From the NCBI GenBank assembly GCA_945927915.1, contig CAMEMX010000018.1, forward strand, positions 1-13,654: DNA of 13,654 nt, in the 5' to 3' direction. Positions within the stretch are counted from its first letter, which is position 1. Every line of letters starts with the position of its first letter. Positions 1 through 6,522 of this stretch are shown here, piece after piece. The notes under the pieces were generated by a model that saw only the letters and a list, made by a program, of their open reading frames with translations, had not been told where the DNA came from and did not search any database. The position numbers and the translations under genes were made by a program. The stretch is from an uncultured Clostridia bacterium. Its GTDB lineage: Bacteria; Bacillota; Clostridia; Oscillospirales; Oscillospiraceae.

Positions 1-94
1 TGCCCTTCTTGGCACACAGATAGGTGCTGTCGTCGATCTTGCCCGCATGGACGCAATAGGAGCAGAATTTGTCGATCTTCTTGCGAAACAGCAT
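1..94 (-). CDS. Small Cys-rich protein, N-terminal part (runs off left edge)
   Basis: The reverse strand reads an open frame from an ATG at 94 to the window edge: 31 residues, basic at the N-terminus, with Cys11, Cys14 and Cys27 (a CxxC then a third Cys 12 residues on). This spacing suggests half of a small zinc-ribbon or other metal-binding knuckle; the fourth ligand would lie outside the window. A good ribosome site (GAGGTGA, about 7 bases before the ATG) supports the start. It begins 20 bases after the ylbJ stop on the same strand, so the two are probably co-transcribed. I do not recognise a named family and assign no function. That it is a real gene rests on the ribosome site, codon use and spacing. 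Confidence 0.7.
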   Translation of the reverse strand, partial: MLFRKKIDKFCSYCVHAGKIDDSTYLCAKKG

Positions 95-114
95 GGTATT
101 TCACCTCAAGCTGA

Positions 115-1149
115 TTATACAGTATTGCGCCGCGGATTTCCACCCATTTTTTGACGGATCTCCGGAAAAAACGCACACAGCAGTAAAACGGCACCTGAAA
201 GCAGCCAAAGCGGCGGCTTTGGCGAGAGAAAAAGCGCCGCAAAAAGCGCCGAAATCGTTCCGTGCAGCAGCTTTGCGGCAAAATATCCCCTTGGCTTCAA
301 TTGCTGCGGCTGCCAGAAGCTCATTGCCTGCAGATGCACGCATAGCCCGCCCCAGCCCATCAAAAAGGCGCAAAGCACCGCCGCGCCGTCACAGCCGCGC
401 AGACGGATCACGCCGCCGGACAGCTCAAAGATGCCGCACACCATCGCGCGCAGCGTCTGCGCCGGAATTCCGGGCAAAAGACGGCACAAAAGGCGGAATA
501 TCCCACTTGCCTCCAGCAGCGACAGGACAACAGAGAAAAAAAGGATCAACCCGCTGATCTGCAGCAGCGCAGCGCAGGAGGACGAGACGGCCTGCAAAAA
601 GCCGCTCTGCGCCTCCTGTGCTGGGCGGAGCTTCCGCAGCACAGCCTGACGCGGTCTGTTTTCGCGCAGCAGCGCACCGCAGCAAAGCGCGCCAAGAACG
701 TGGGCGGCATATAAAACCAGGCCGGCTTTCGCGTCGGACAGTACGACTGCGCCGATCACGCCGAGAAAGAACGCCGGGCCGGAATTGTTGCAAAATACCA
801 GCAGCCGCTCCGCCTCATTCTTGCTGATCATGCCGCTTCGGTACTGCTCCGCGACGGAGGCGGCGCCGATGGGATAGCCGCCGACAAAACTCAGAAGGAG
901 CGGACGCATGCAAGCGCCGCCGAGACCGAAGCAGCGCCGCATGACCGCTTCGGATGCTTTTCCGGAAGTATGGCTCTGCACTCCTCCGAGAAAAAACTTC
1001 GTCAGGACAAAGAACGGAAACAGCGCGGGAACGACCGACGTGCCGCAGATGACGAGGCCGTCCCGAACCGCCTGCGCCGCCTCGGCAGGATAGAGAAGCA
1101 GCCCGACGCCTCCGAGCAAGGGCAGCATGGCACGAATCATTTTTCTCAC
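115..1149 (-). CDS. ylbJ: Sporulation integral membrane protein YlbJ
   Basis: This is a very hydrophobic protein of about 344 residues with roughly eight membrane segments, matching the YlbJ/GATE (nucleoside-recognition) family. Visible landmarks, numbered from the GTG start, are SFVGGYPIGA (87-96), NNSGPAFFLG (121-130), GIFELSGG (239-246) and GWGGLCVHLQ (265-274). In B. subtilis, ylbJ is a mother-cell (sigma-E) sporulation gene needed for spore cortex formation and heat resistance; its transported substrate is not established. The protein is somewhat shorter than the B. subtilis homologue (about 400 residues). The start is uncertain. I chose the GTG at 1149 because GGGTGAT lies 4-5 bases upstream. 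An ATG at 1140 (341 aa) and a GTG at 1197 (360 aa, no good ribosome site) are alternatives. The gene is divergent from yqfC, also a sporulation gene. Confidence 0.9.
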   Translation of the reverse strand: MRKMIRAMLPLLGGVGLLLYPAEAAQAVRDGLVICGTSVVPALFPFFVLTKFFLGGVQSHTSGKASEAVMRRCFGLGGACMRPLLLSFVGGYPIGAASVAEQYRSGMISKNEAERLLVFCNNSGPAFFLGVIGAVVLSDAKAGLVLYAAHVLGALCCGALLRENRPRQAVLRKLRPAQEAQSGFLQAVSSSCAALLQISGLILFFSVVLSLLEASGIFRLLCRLLPGIPAQTLRAMVCGIFELSGGVIRLRGCDGAAVLCAFLMGWGGLCVHLQAMSFWQPQQLKPRGYFAAKLLHGTISALFAALFLSPKPPLWLLSGAVLLLCAFFPEIRQKMGGNPRRNTV

Positions 1150-1165
1150 AAGAATCACCCGGTTG

Positions 1166-1195
1166 AATATATGCGGAGAAAGGAAAGAATGATGC
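1166..1195 (-). promoter_or_regulatory. Possible sigma-E-type promoter for ylbJ
   Basis: On the reverse strand, GCATCATT (1195-1188) and CATATATT (1173-1166) are separated by 14 bases. The -10 element matches 6 of 8 positions of the B. subtilis sigma-E consensus CATACAMT. The -35 match is partial. The position, just upstream of the ribosome site of a gene that belongs to the mother-cell regulon in Bacillus, is right. The match is weak and the region is AT-rich, so it could be chance. Confidence 0.3.
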
Positions 1196-1230
1196 ACCGG
1201 CGCATAGACTGTTTCAGGCAGGTGAGGAAA

Positions 1231-1497
1231 ATGAAGAAGGATATTTCGGGCATGGTCGGCGATAAACTCTCAATCCCGGCGGAGACGCTCGGTGAAGTCC
1301 CCGTAGTTCTGCTGCGCGGAAAGCGTTCCGTCAACATCGAAAACCACCGCGGCATCACTGAATATAAGGACACGACCGTTACCGTGGCGGTAAAACGCGG
1401 CAGCGTTCGGGTGACCGGCAACGCGCTGTGCATCGCGCGTATGACACGCAAAAATGTCGAAATACGCGGCACCGTCCGCATGATCGAACTGGAGTGA
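1231..1497 (+). CDS. yqfC: Sporulation protein YqfC
   Basis: This 88-residue protein matches the small YqfC family (usually about 90 residues). The diagnostic stretch is IENHRGITEY (36-45), followed by a beta-rich C-terminal half with alternating basic and hydrophobic strands. In B. subtilis, yqfC and yqfD are co-transcribed under sigma-E during sporulation; the molecular role of YqfC is not known. I chose the ATG at 1231 because AGGTGAGG lies directly upstream and the length then matches the family. In-frame ATGs further upstream (for example 1171) would add a non-conserved extension. It lies 5 bases from yqfD, forming the classic yqfCD pair, and is divergent from ylbJ. Confidence 0.92.
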   Translation: MKKDISGMVGDKLSIPAETLGEVPVVLLRGKRSVNIENHRGITEYKDTTVTVAVKRGSVRVTGNALCIARMTRKNVEIRGTVRMIELE

Positions 1498-1502
1498 GCG
1501 AT

Positions 1503-2699
1503 ATGAATCCGGTCGTTCGGTTTTTGCGCGGGGAGATGCGCGTGCGCGTGACGGGGGCGTGCGTGGAAGACTTTTTGAATCTGCTGTCCCAGGCGGAGAT
1601 CGAATTCTGGGACATTGAGCGCAGGGACGAGCTGCACATTGACCTCTCCATGCGCCGAAAAGAAAAGAAGCGACTGAAGGATATTGCGTTCAGGTGCTTT
1701 TGCACCGCAGAGATCCTTTCCGAACGGGGCGCTGCGCTGCTGCTCCGACCGCTACGGAGGCGGCCGGTGCTCGTCCTCGGTACGGCGCTCGTGATCGCGC
1801 TGAGCTTTTTTCTGCAATCCTTCGTTTGGGTGATCTCCGTCGAGGGAGAGGGAGCAATCCATGCAAAGACCATTCTGCGCGAGCTGGAGCGGCTGGACAT
1901 CCGGTTCGGAAGCCGGGCGGCCTCCATCGACCCGCAGCTCACGAAGATGCAGATGCTCAACGCCGTGCCGGAGCTTTCGTGGCTGTCCGTCAAACGTACC
2001 GGCGGCAAGCTGACCGTACTTTATACAGAGCGGTTTCCCGAGCCGGTGGAACGGCTGCCATACCGAACCGGCTCCATCATCGCCGCAAGGGACGGCATCA
2101 TCACGGATTACAACATTCTGGAGGGAATGCGGCTGTGCAAGCGCGGCGACGCGGTGAAGGAAGGCCAGATCCTTGTCTCCGGCTACGAGGATTACGGGCT
2201 TTACCTGCGCGCAGTCTGTGCCGAGGCGGAGATCTACGCGCAGACCTGGCACACGGGAACCGTCGTAACGCCCGCAAACGTGAGCGAAAAGCGCTATACC
2301 GGCAGGGAGTGGACACAGGTCACGCTGCTGCTCGGAAGAAAAAGAATAAATTTATGCGGAAATAGTGGAATTTTCACTGACAGTTGTGATAAAATGATAA
2401 CCGTAAAAAAGTTGGCGGTCGCGGAATATGAATTTCCCGTTTCCATCGAGACGGCGACCTACCGCGAATACGAGTGTGTGCCGCGCTCGGTGCAGGAGGA
2501 TGCAGCGCAGGAGCTGCTGAACACGGCCTGGCTGCGCCTTGTGCGCTCGCAGATGGTCGCGGGAACCGTGGAAAAGACCGACGGCAGCCTTCTCAATGAC
2601 GGCGGGCTGTACATCCTGCACGCCCAGAGCACCTGCAATGAAATGATCGCAAGGCTCGTTCCGATCGGCGAGCCCTACAAAGGAGAAAACAATGAGTGA
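1503..2699 (+). CDS. yqfD: Sporulation protein YqfD
   Basis: The 398-residue product has the normal YqfD length. A cytosolic N-terminal domain (1-85, rich in charged residues) is followed by a basic cluster RPLRRRP, one membrane segment (about 88-111) and a large extracytoplasmic domain (112-398). This is the YqfD architecture: a sporulation membrane protein partnered with YqfC, function not defined. The start ATG at 1503 follows GGAGTGA about 7 bases upstream, and the product starts MNPVVRFLRG, a typical YqfD N-terminus. The 3' end overlaps the phoH start by 8 bases, so translation is probably coupled. Codons over about 2335-2412 (AGA, ATA, TTA, AGT, GTA) are markedly more AT-rich than the rest of the gene and contain a promoter-like sequence. 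Confidence 0.93.
   Translation: MNPVVRFLRGEMRVRVTGACVEDFLNLLSQAEIEFWDIERRDELHIDLSMRRKEKKRLKDIAFRCFCTAEILSERGAALLLRPLRRRPVLVLGTALVIALSFFLQSFVWVISVEGEGAIHAKTILRELERLDIRFGSRAASIDPQLTKMQMLNAVPELSWLSVKRTGGKLTVLYTERFPEPVERLPYRTGSIIAARDGIITDYNILEGMRLCKRGDAVKEGQILVSGYEDYGLYLRAVCAEAEIYAQTWHTGTVVTPANVSEKRYTGREWTQVTLLLGRKRINLCGNSGIFTDSCDKMITVKKLAVAEYEFPVSIETATYREYECVPRSVQEDAAQELLNTAWLRLVRSQMVAGTVEKTDGSLLNDGGLYILHAQSTCNEMIARLVPIGEPYKGENNE
2366..2395 (+). promoter_or_regulatory. Possible internal promoter in yqfD, ahead of phoH
   Basis: Inside the AT-rich patch of yqfD, TG-A-TAAAAT (2387-2395) is a good extended -10 element, with a poor -35 candidate TGGAAT (2366-2371) 18 bases upstream. It would start an mRNA near 2402, about 290 bases before phoH, giving the housekeeping genes phoH-ybeY-era expression independent of the sporulation-controlled yqfC promoter. 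The -35 match is only 3 of 6, so this is tentative. Confidence 0.35.
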
Positions 2700-3690
2700 A
2701 CGCATCATCAATGCCGAACGGATCGAACAGATCATCAATGTGTTCGGCTCGTTTGACGAAAACATCAAGCGCATCGAGCAGACCTACGGCGTCAAGATCA
2801 CGAATCGCGGCACGGAGCTGAAGGTGAGCGGCGACGAGGAGGCTGCGGACAAGGGCGCAAGAGCCATCGAGGGCCTTATGACGCTCGCGGCGAAGGGCGA
2901 GGCGATCGACGAGCAGAAGGTACGTTATCTGATCGATCTCGTCTCTACCGGAAACGACGACAAGATCGGCGAGATGGCAAAGGACGTCGTCTGCATCACG
3001 GCAAAGGGCAAGCCGATCAAGGCCAAGACCCTCGGTCAGCAGCGGTACATGAAGGCCATCGGCAAGAATACCATCACCATCGGCGTCGGCCCTGCCGGCA
3101 CGGGAAAAACCTATCTTGCCGTGGCGGCGGCGGTTGCTGCCTTCCGCGCCAAGACGGTCAACCGCATCATTCTGACCCGACCTGCTGTCGAGGCCGGCGA
3201 GCGTCTCGGCTTCCTGCCCGGCGATCTTCAAAACAAGGTCGACCCGTATCTCAGGCCGCTGTATGACGCTCTGTATGATATGCTGGGCGCGGAGACCTAT
3301 CAGAAATATCTGGAGCGCGGCAACATTGAGGTCGCGCCGCTTGCCTATATGCGCGGACGCACGCTCGACGACAGCTTCATCATCCTTGACGAAGCGCAGA
3401 ACACCACGCGGGAGCAGATGAAAATGTTCCTGACGCGTCTCGGCTTCGGCTCGAAGATCGTCATTACGGGCGACATCACCCAGATCGACCTGCCCAGCGA
3501 CAAAACGAGCGGTCTCAAGGACGCGGTGCGCATTCTTGAAAACATCCCTGACATTGCCATCTGCCGCCTGACGGCGAGCGACGTCGTGCGCCACGCCCTT
3601 GTGCAGCGCATCATCGCCGCCTATGAGACGGGCGAGAAGAAGACCATTCCCTCACAAAAAAAGGTTTACAGAAGGAAACAGGAGAAATGA
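2692..3690 (+). CDS. phoH: PhoH family protein (P-loop ATPase)
   Basis: This 332-residue protein has the full PhoH-like layout. An N-terminal nucleic-acid-binding-like region (about 1-105, including NRGTELKVSGDEEAADKGAR) is followed by a P-loop ATPase domain with Walker A GPAGTGKT (133-140), the family motif LTRPAVEAGERLGFLPGD (161-178), Walker B FIILDEAQN (229-237) and ITGDITQIDLP (258-268). PhoH proteins are predicted RNA-acting ATPases/helicases, and their near-constant pairing with ybeY points to rRNA or RNA maturation. The start has AAAGGAG upstream and overlaps the yqfD stop by 8 bases. The stop overlaps the ybeY start (ATGA). The basic tail contains a slippery A_AAA_AAG heptamer, which could allow a PhoH-YbeY fusion product (see findings). 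Confidence 0.96.
   Translation: MSERIINAERIEQIINVFGSFDENIKRIEQTYGVKITNRGTELKVSGDEEAADKGARAIEGLMTLAAKGEAIDEQKVRYLIDLVSTGNDDKIGEMAKDVVCITAKGKPIKAKTLGQQRYMKAIGKNTITIGVGPAGTGKTYLAVAAAVAAFRAKTVNRIILTRPAVEAGERLGFLPGDLQNKVDPYLRPLYDALYDMLGAETYQKYLERGNIEVAPLAYMRGRTLDDSFIILDEAQNTTREQMKMFLTRLGFGSKIVITGDITQIDLPSDKTSGLKDAVRILENIPDIAICRLTASDVVRHALVQRIIAAYETGEKKTIPSQKKVYRRKQEK
3657..3663 (+). other. Slippery heptamer A_AAA_AAG at the end of phoH (candidate -1 frameshift site)
   Basis: In the phoH reading frame the sequence is CA-A|AAA|AAG|GTT, so the heptamer A_AAA_AAG is in the correct phase for -1 slippage. This is the same heptamer used in E. coli dnaX. After a -1 shift the frame reads through GGT TTA CAG AAG GAA ACA GGA GAA and then the ybeY ATG (3687) with no stop. 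No clear downstream stem-loop or upstream stimulatory ribosome site is visible, so actual use is unproven. Confidence 0.35.
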
Positions 3691-4181
3691 AGCATCAGAT
3701 CTATGTGCGCTATTCCGACAAGCGCCTGAAAAATCCTGCGCTGACCATTCATCTGCACCGTTGCATTTCGGCGGCGCTGGATGCGCAGGGCGTCCATGTC
3801 CCGTGCGAGATCAACGTGCTCGTGACGGATGACGAGGGCATCCGCGCCATCAACCGCACCACGCGGAACATCGACAGCGCGACCGACGTGCTGTCCTTTC
3901 CGATGTTCTCCTTCACACCGGGAGATTTCCCTGCGGACGTCAGCGCGCTGATCGACCCGCAGACGGGCTTGCTGCCCCTTGGCGACATGGCGATCTCGCT
4001 GGAACGCGCGAAGGATCAGGCAAAACGCTTCGGAAACTCCTTAAAACGCGAGGTCGGCTACCTGACCATCCACTCGATCCTGCACCTGCTCGGCTACGAC
4101 CACATGGACGAGGGCGAGATGAAGCGCCAGATGCGCACGCGCGAGGAGCTGATCGCGGCGGAGCTGGGGTTGCAGCGATGA
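3687..4181 (+). CDS. ybeY: rRNA maturation endoribonuclease YbeY
   Basis: This 164-residue protein is a UPF0054/YbeY metalloprotein, a predicted single-strand endoribonuclease acting in 16S rRNA 3'-end maturation and ribosome quality control. The signature HSILHLLGYDH (129-139) supplies the three metal-binding histidines His129, His133 and His139. The conserved upstream motifs NRTTRNIDSATDVLSFP (56-72) and LGDMAISLERAK (98-109) are also intact. The start overlaps the phoH stop (ATGA) and has AAGGA and AGGAG upstream. The stop overlaps the next gene by ATGA as well. Its placement between phoH and era is the usual one for ribosome-biogenesis genes in Firmicutes. Confidence 0.96.
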   Translation: MKHQIYVRYSDKRLKNPALTIHLHRCISAALDAQGVHVPCEINVLVTDDEGIRAINRTTRNIDSATDVLSFPMFSFTPGDFPADVSALIDPQTGLLPLGDMAISLERAKDQAKRFGNSLKREVGYLTIHSILHLLGYDHMDEGEMKRQMRTREELIAAELGLQR

Positions 4182-4690
4182 TCGAATTCCGAAAAGCAAC
4201 GCCGGACGATGCGCCGGTTTTGGCGGCGGCAAGGCCGAAGATGTGGGCAACGACCTATCGGGGCATCTATTCCGACGAGAAGATCGACAACTATGACCTT
4301 GCATGGCACACCGCCCGCGACCGCAAACGCATGGAAGATCCGGAACAGGTCTTCTACCTTGTGATGGACGGGGACGACTGCGTCGGCTACTTCCATTACG
4401 GCCCGCCGCATTGCGAGCCATACCGTGACTTTCAGCTCTGCCTGAATTCCCTGTATTTTCTGAAGGAGTACCGCGGCATGGGGCTGGGGCGGCGCGTGTT
4501 CGACCATCTCCGCGCGGTCTGCAAGGCACGCGGCCTTGACAAATTCTTCTGCCAGTGCAACTGTCACAACCTGCCCGCACAGGCCTTTTACCGAAAAATG
4601 GGCGGCATCGCAACGCTGTACATGGACGGACACGAAGATAAGGCAGAGGACCAGATGGTCTTTGAATTTTACCTGGGAGATATAAAATGA
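4178..4690 (+). CDS. GNAT family N-acetyltransferase
   Basis: This 170-residue protein has the GNAT fold. The N-terminal IEFRKATPDDAPVL (2-15) is the usual first strand and helix. The acetyl-CoA pyrophosphate-binding loop is KEYRGMGLGRRVFDHL (96-111), with RGMGLG at 99-104. The C-terminal NLPAQAFYRKMGG (131-143) is the common motif-B region. The substrate (small molecule or protein N-terminus) cannot be read from the sequence. It overlaps ybeY at its start and era at its end by ATGA in both cases, with only a weak ribosome site of its own (a G-rich stretch at 4165-4169), so translation probably depends on ybeY. It sits where B. subtilis has dgkA and cdd. Six cysteines, including CQCNCH at 125-130, are unusual for the family. 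It is not RimI-like enough to name. Confidence 0.88.
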   Translation: MIEFRKATPDDAPVLAAARPKMWATTYRGIYSDEKIDNYDLAWHTARDRKRMEDPEQVFYLVMDGDDCVGYFHYGPPHCEPYRDFQLCLNSLYFLKEYRGMGLGRRVFDHLRAVCKARGLDKFFCQCNCHNLPAQAFYRKMGGIATLYMDGHEDKAEDQMVFEFYLGDIK

Positions 4691-5577
4691 GTACAAAAAC
4701 CGTTATGATCACCATTGCCGGCCGCCCGAACGTCGGCAAATCCACGCTCATCAACCGCCTCGTCGGCGAAAAGATCGCCATCGTCTCGAACAAGCCGCAG
4801 ACCACGCGCAACCGCATCTGCGGCATCGTGACGAAAGGGAATACGCAGCTCGTCTTCATCGACACGCCGGGCTTCCATAAGCCGCGCACCAAGCTGGGCG
4901 ACTATATGGTCGGCGTCGTGAAAGAGTCCGTCGCGGACGTTGATCTCGTGCTTCTGATCGTCGAGCCGATCGCGAACATCGGCCCGCAGGAGGAGTCCCT
5001 TCTGGCGCAGATCCGCGCCAGCGGCGCTCCGGCGATCCTCGTTATCAACAAGATCGACACCGTGCAGGACAAGGAGCAGCTTCTTGCGGTCATCGCCGCC
5101 TATTCCGCGCAGTTTGACTTTGCCGCCGTCATGCCGATCTCGGCGCGATACAAGGACGGTGTGAAGGAGCTTCTGGATGAGTGCGCCAAATTCGCGCAGG
5201 ACAGCCCCTTCTTCTTCCCGGAGGACATCACCTCCGACCAGCCGGAGCGGCAGGTCATCGCGGAGATCATCCGCGAAAAGTTGCTTTGGAACCTCGACCG
5301 CGAGATCCCGCACGGCACCGCCGTAGAGATCACGAAGTTTTCCGAGCGCGACAACGGCGTCATCGACGTCGACGCGACCATTTATTGCGAAAAAGCCAGC
5401 CATAAGGGCATTATCATCGGCAAAAACGGCGCCATGCTGAAAAAGATCTCCACGGCTGCCCGCGAGGACTGTGAACGCTTTATGGGTACAAAGGTCTTTT
5501 TGCAGACGTGGGTCAAGGTCAAGGAGAACTGGCGCGATTCCGACTTCCTAATCCGCAATTTCGGCTACGAGGGATAA
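4687..5577 (+). CDS. era: GTPase Era
   Basis: This 296-residue protein has the standard Era length and layout. The N-terminal GTPase domain carries G1 GRPNVGKS (12-19), G2 around QTTRNR (38-43), G3 DTPG (59-62), G4 NKID (121-124) and G5 SAR (152-154). The C-terminal KH RNA-binding domain has GIIIGKNGAMLKKI (241-254). Era binds the 3' end of 16S rRNA and helps 30S subunit assembly, fitting its neighbours ybeY and phoH. A ribosome site GGGAGA lies about 7 bases before the ATG, which overlaps the preceding stop. The start is secure because family members begin just before the first beta strand, as here. Confidence 0.98.
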   Translation: MSTKTVMITIAGRPNVGKSTLINRLVGEKIAIVSNKPQTTRNRICGIVTKGNTQLVFIDTPGFHKPRTKLGDYMVGVVKESVADVDLVLLIVEPIANIGPQEESLLAQIRASGAPAILVINKIDTVQDKEQLLAVIAAYSAQFDFAAVMPISARYKDGVKELLDECAKFAQDSPFFFPEDITSDQPERQVIAEIIREKLLWNLDREIPHGTAVEITKFSERDNGVIDVDATIYCEKASHKGIIIGKNGAMLKKISTAAREDCERFMGTKVFLQTWVKVKENWRDSDFLIRNFGYEG

Positions 5578-5648
5578 CATTTTTTTCAACGTATTGTCCG
5601 CCGCCGCGCCGCAAACGCTAATACCACAAACGCACGGGAGGTATTGCG

Positions 5649-5741
5649 ATGGGCGCTTCAGTATTCTGGGACCTTTTTTTGGACACCGGTGCGCCGGAGG
5701 CGTATCTGTTATACCTGAGGGAGAAAAAACGGGCGACATAG
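5649..5741 (+). CDS. yqzL: YqzL family small protein
   Basis: This 30-residue open frame (starting MGASVFWDLFL and ending EKKRAT) has a strong ribosome site, GGGAGGT, 6 bases before the ATG. The pattern W-x2-F-x2-TG-x2-EAYLLY matches the tiny YqzL family, which lies between era and recO in Bacillus and many Clostridia. Its function is unknown. Length, position and motif all agree, so I consider it real despite its size. It is about 70 bases after era and 26 bases before recO in the same direction, and is probably co-transcribed. The 71 bases between era and yqzL contain a T-run just after the era stop but no stem-loop, so I see no terminator there. Confidence 0.87.
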   Translation: MGASVFWDLFLDTGAPEAYLLYLREKKRAT

Positions 5742-5767
5742 CGCGTCCGCTTACATAGGAGCCTTTC

Positions 5768-6511
5768 ATGTACGAAAAAACCGAGGGCATCGTCCTGCGC
5801 GAAACGGAATACAAAGACGCCGACAAGCTGCTGACCGTCCTGACGCGGGAGCACGGCAAGATCACCGTCAAGGCGCGGGGCGTTAAGTCCGGCAGAAGCC
5901 GCAGTAAGGCGGCCTGCCAGCTTCTGACCTATTCCGAATTCACCCTGCTGGAAAAGCAGGGCAGATACGTCATCACCGAGGCCGTGCCGAAGGAGATGTT
6001 CTCCGAGCTGCGCACGGACATCGAGCTGCTGTATCTTGCGTCCTATTTTGCGCAGGTAACGGAGGCCGTCGCGCAGGAGGAGGACGCTTCGCCGGAGCTT
6101 TTGTCTCTGCTTTTGAATGCGCTTTACGCGCTGGCAAAGCTCAAAAAGCCGCAAAAGCTCGTCAAAGCCGTCTTTGAGCTGCGTCTTGCCTGCATCGCGG
6201 GCTTTTTGCCCGATCTGCGCGGCTGCGCCGTCTGCGGCAGCCCTTCGCCCGACCGCTTCAATATCACGCAGGGCGTTTTACAGTGCGCCTCCTGCGGGAA
6301 CGAATCGACGACCGGCATCCGTATGCCGGTCTCACCCGGCACGCTGGAAGCGATGCGCTACATTGCCTCGGCTGACGCGAAGCGGCTGTTTTCCTTCACG
6401 CTGTCCGATGCAGCGCTGACGGAGCTGAACGGACTGACGGAGAGCTATCTTTCCATGCGCCTGGAGCGCGGCTTTTTTACGCTCGATCTGTATAAATCAC
6501 TGTTTCTATGA
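5768..6511 (+). CDS. recO: DNA repair protein RecO
   Basis: This 247-residue protein matches RecO. The N-terminal OB-fold begins EGIVLRETEYKDADKLLTVLTREHGK (6-31), including the typical D-x-D and T-x-x-x-G-K pattern. An alpha-helical middle follows, then a zinc finger with Cys153, Cys156, Cys173 and Cys176 (two CxxC pairs). RecO loads RecA on SSB-coated single-stranded DNA together with RecR (RecFOR pathway). The ATG at 5768 has AGGAG 6 bases upstream. The stop lies 11 bases before the preferred mutS2 start. The gene order era-yqzL-recO is conserved in Firmicutes. Confidence 0.96.
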   Translation: MYEKTEGIVLRETEYKDADKLLTVLTREHGKITVKARGVKSGRSRSKAACQLLTYSEFTLLEKQGRYVITEAVPKEMFSELRTDIELLYLASYFAQVTEAVAQEEDASPELLSLLLNALYALAKLKKPQKLVKAVFELRLACIAGFLPDLRGCAVCGSPSPDRFNITQGVLQCASCGNESTTGIRMPVSPGTLEAMRYIASADAKRLFSFTLSDAALTELNGLTESYLSMRLERGFFTLDLYKSLFL

Positions 6512-6522
6512 GGATAGATAAA

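Noticed and set aside
69..1100. Plus-strand open frames opposite ylbJ
   Set aside because: They are rich in Arg, Ala, Ser and Pro with no motif, and the minus-strand frame matches YlbJ along its whole length.
1163..1190. TTGAAT/AAGAAT as a sigma-A promoter for yqfC
   Set aside because: Each hexamer matches only 4 of 6 positions and the spacer is 16; a vegetative promoter for a sporulation gene pair is also unlikely. Kept out of the feature list.
5578..5600. T-run after era as a terminator
   Set aside because: No stem-loop precedes the T-run, and yqzL and recO follow in the same direction with their own ribosome sites.
5668..5760. T7 run in yqzL allowing a -1 shift to a longer peptide
   Set aside because: T_TTT_TTG is in slippery phase, but the zero-frame product matches the YqzL family through its end and the shifted tail is not recognisable.
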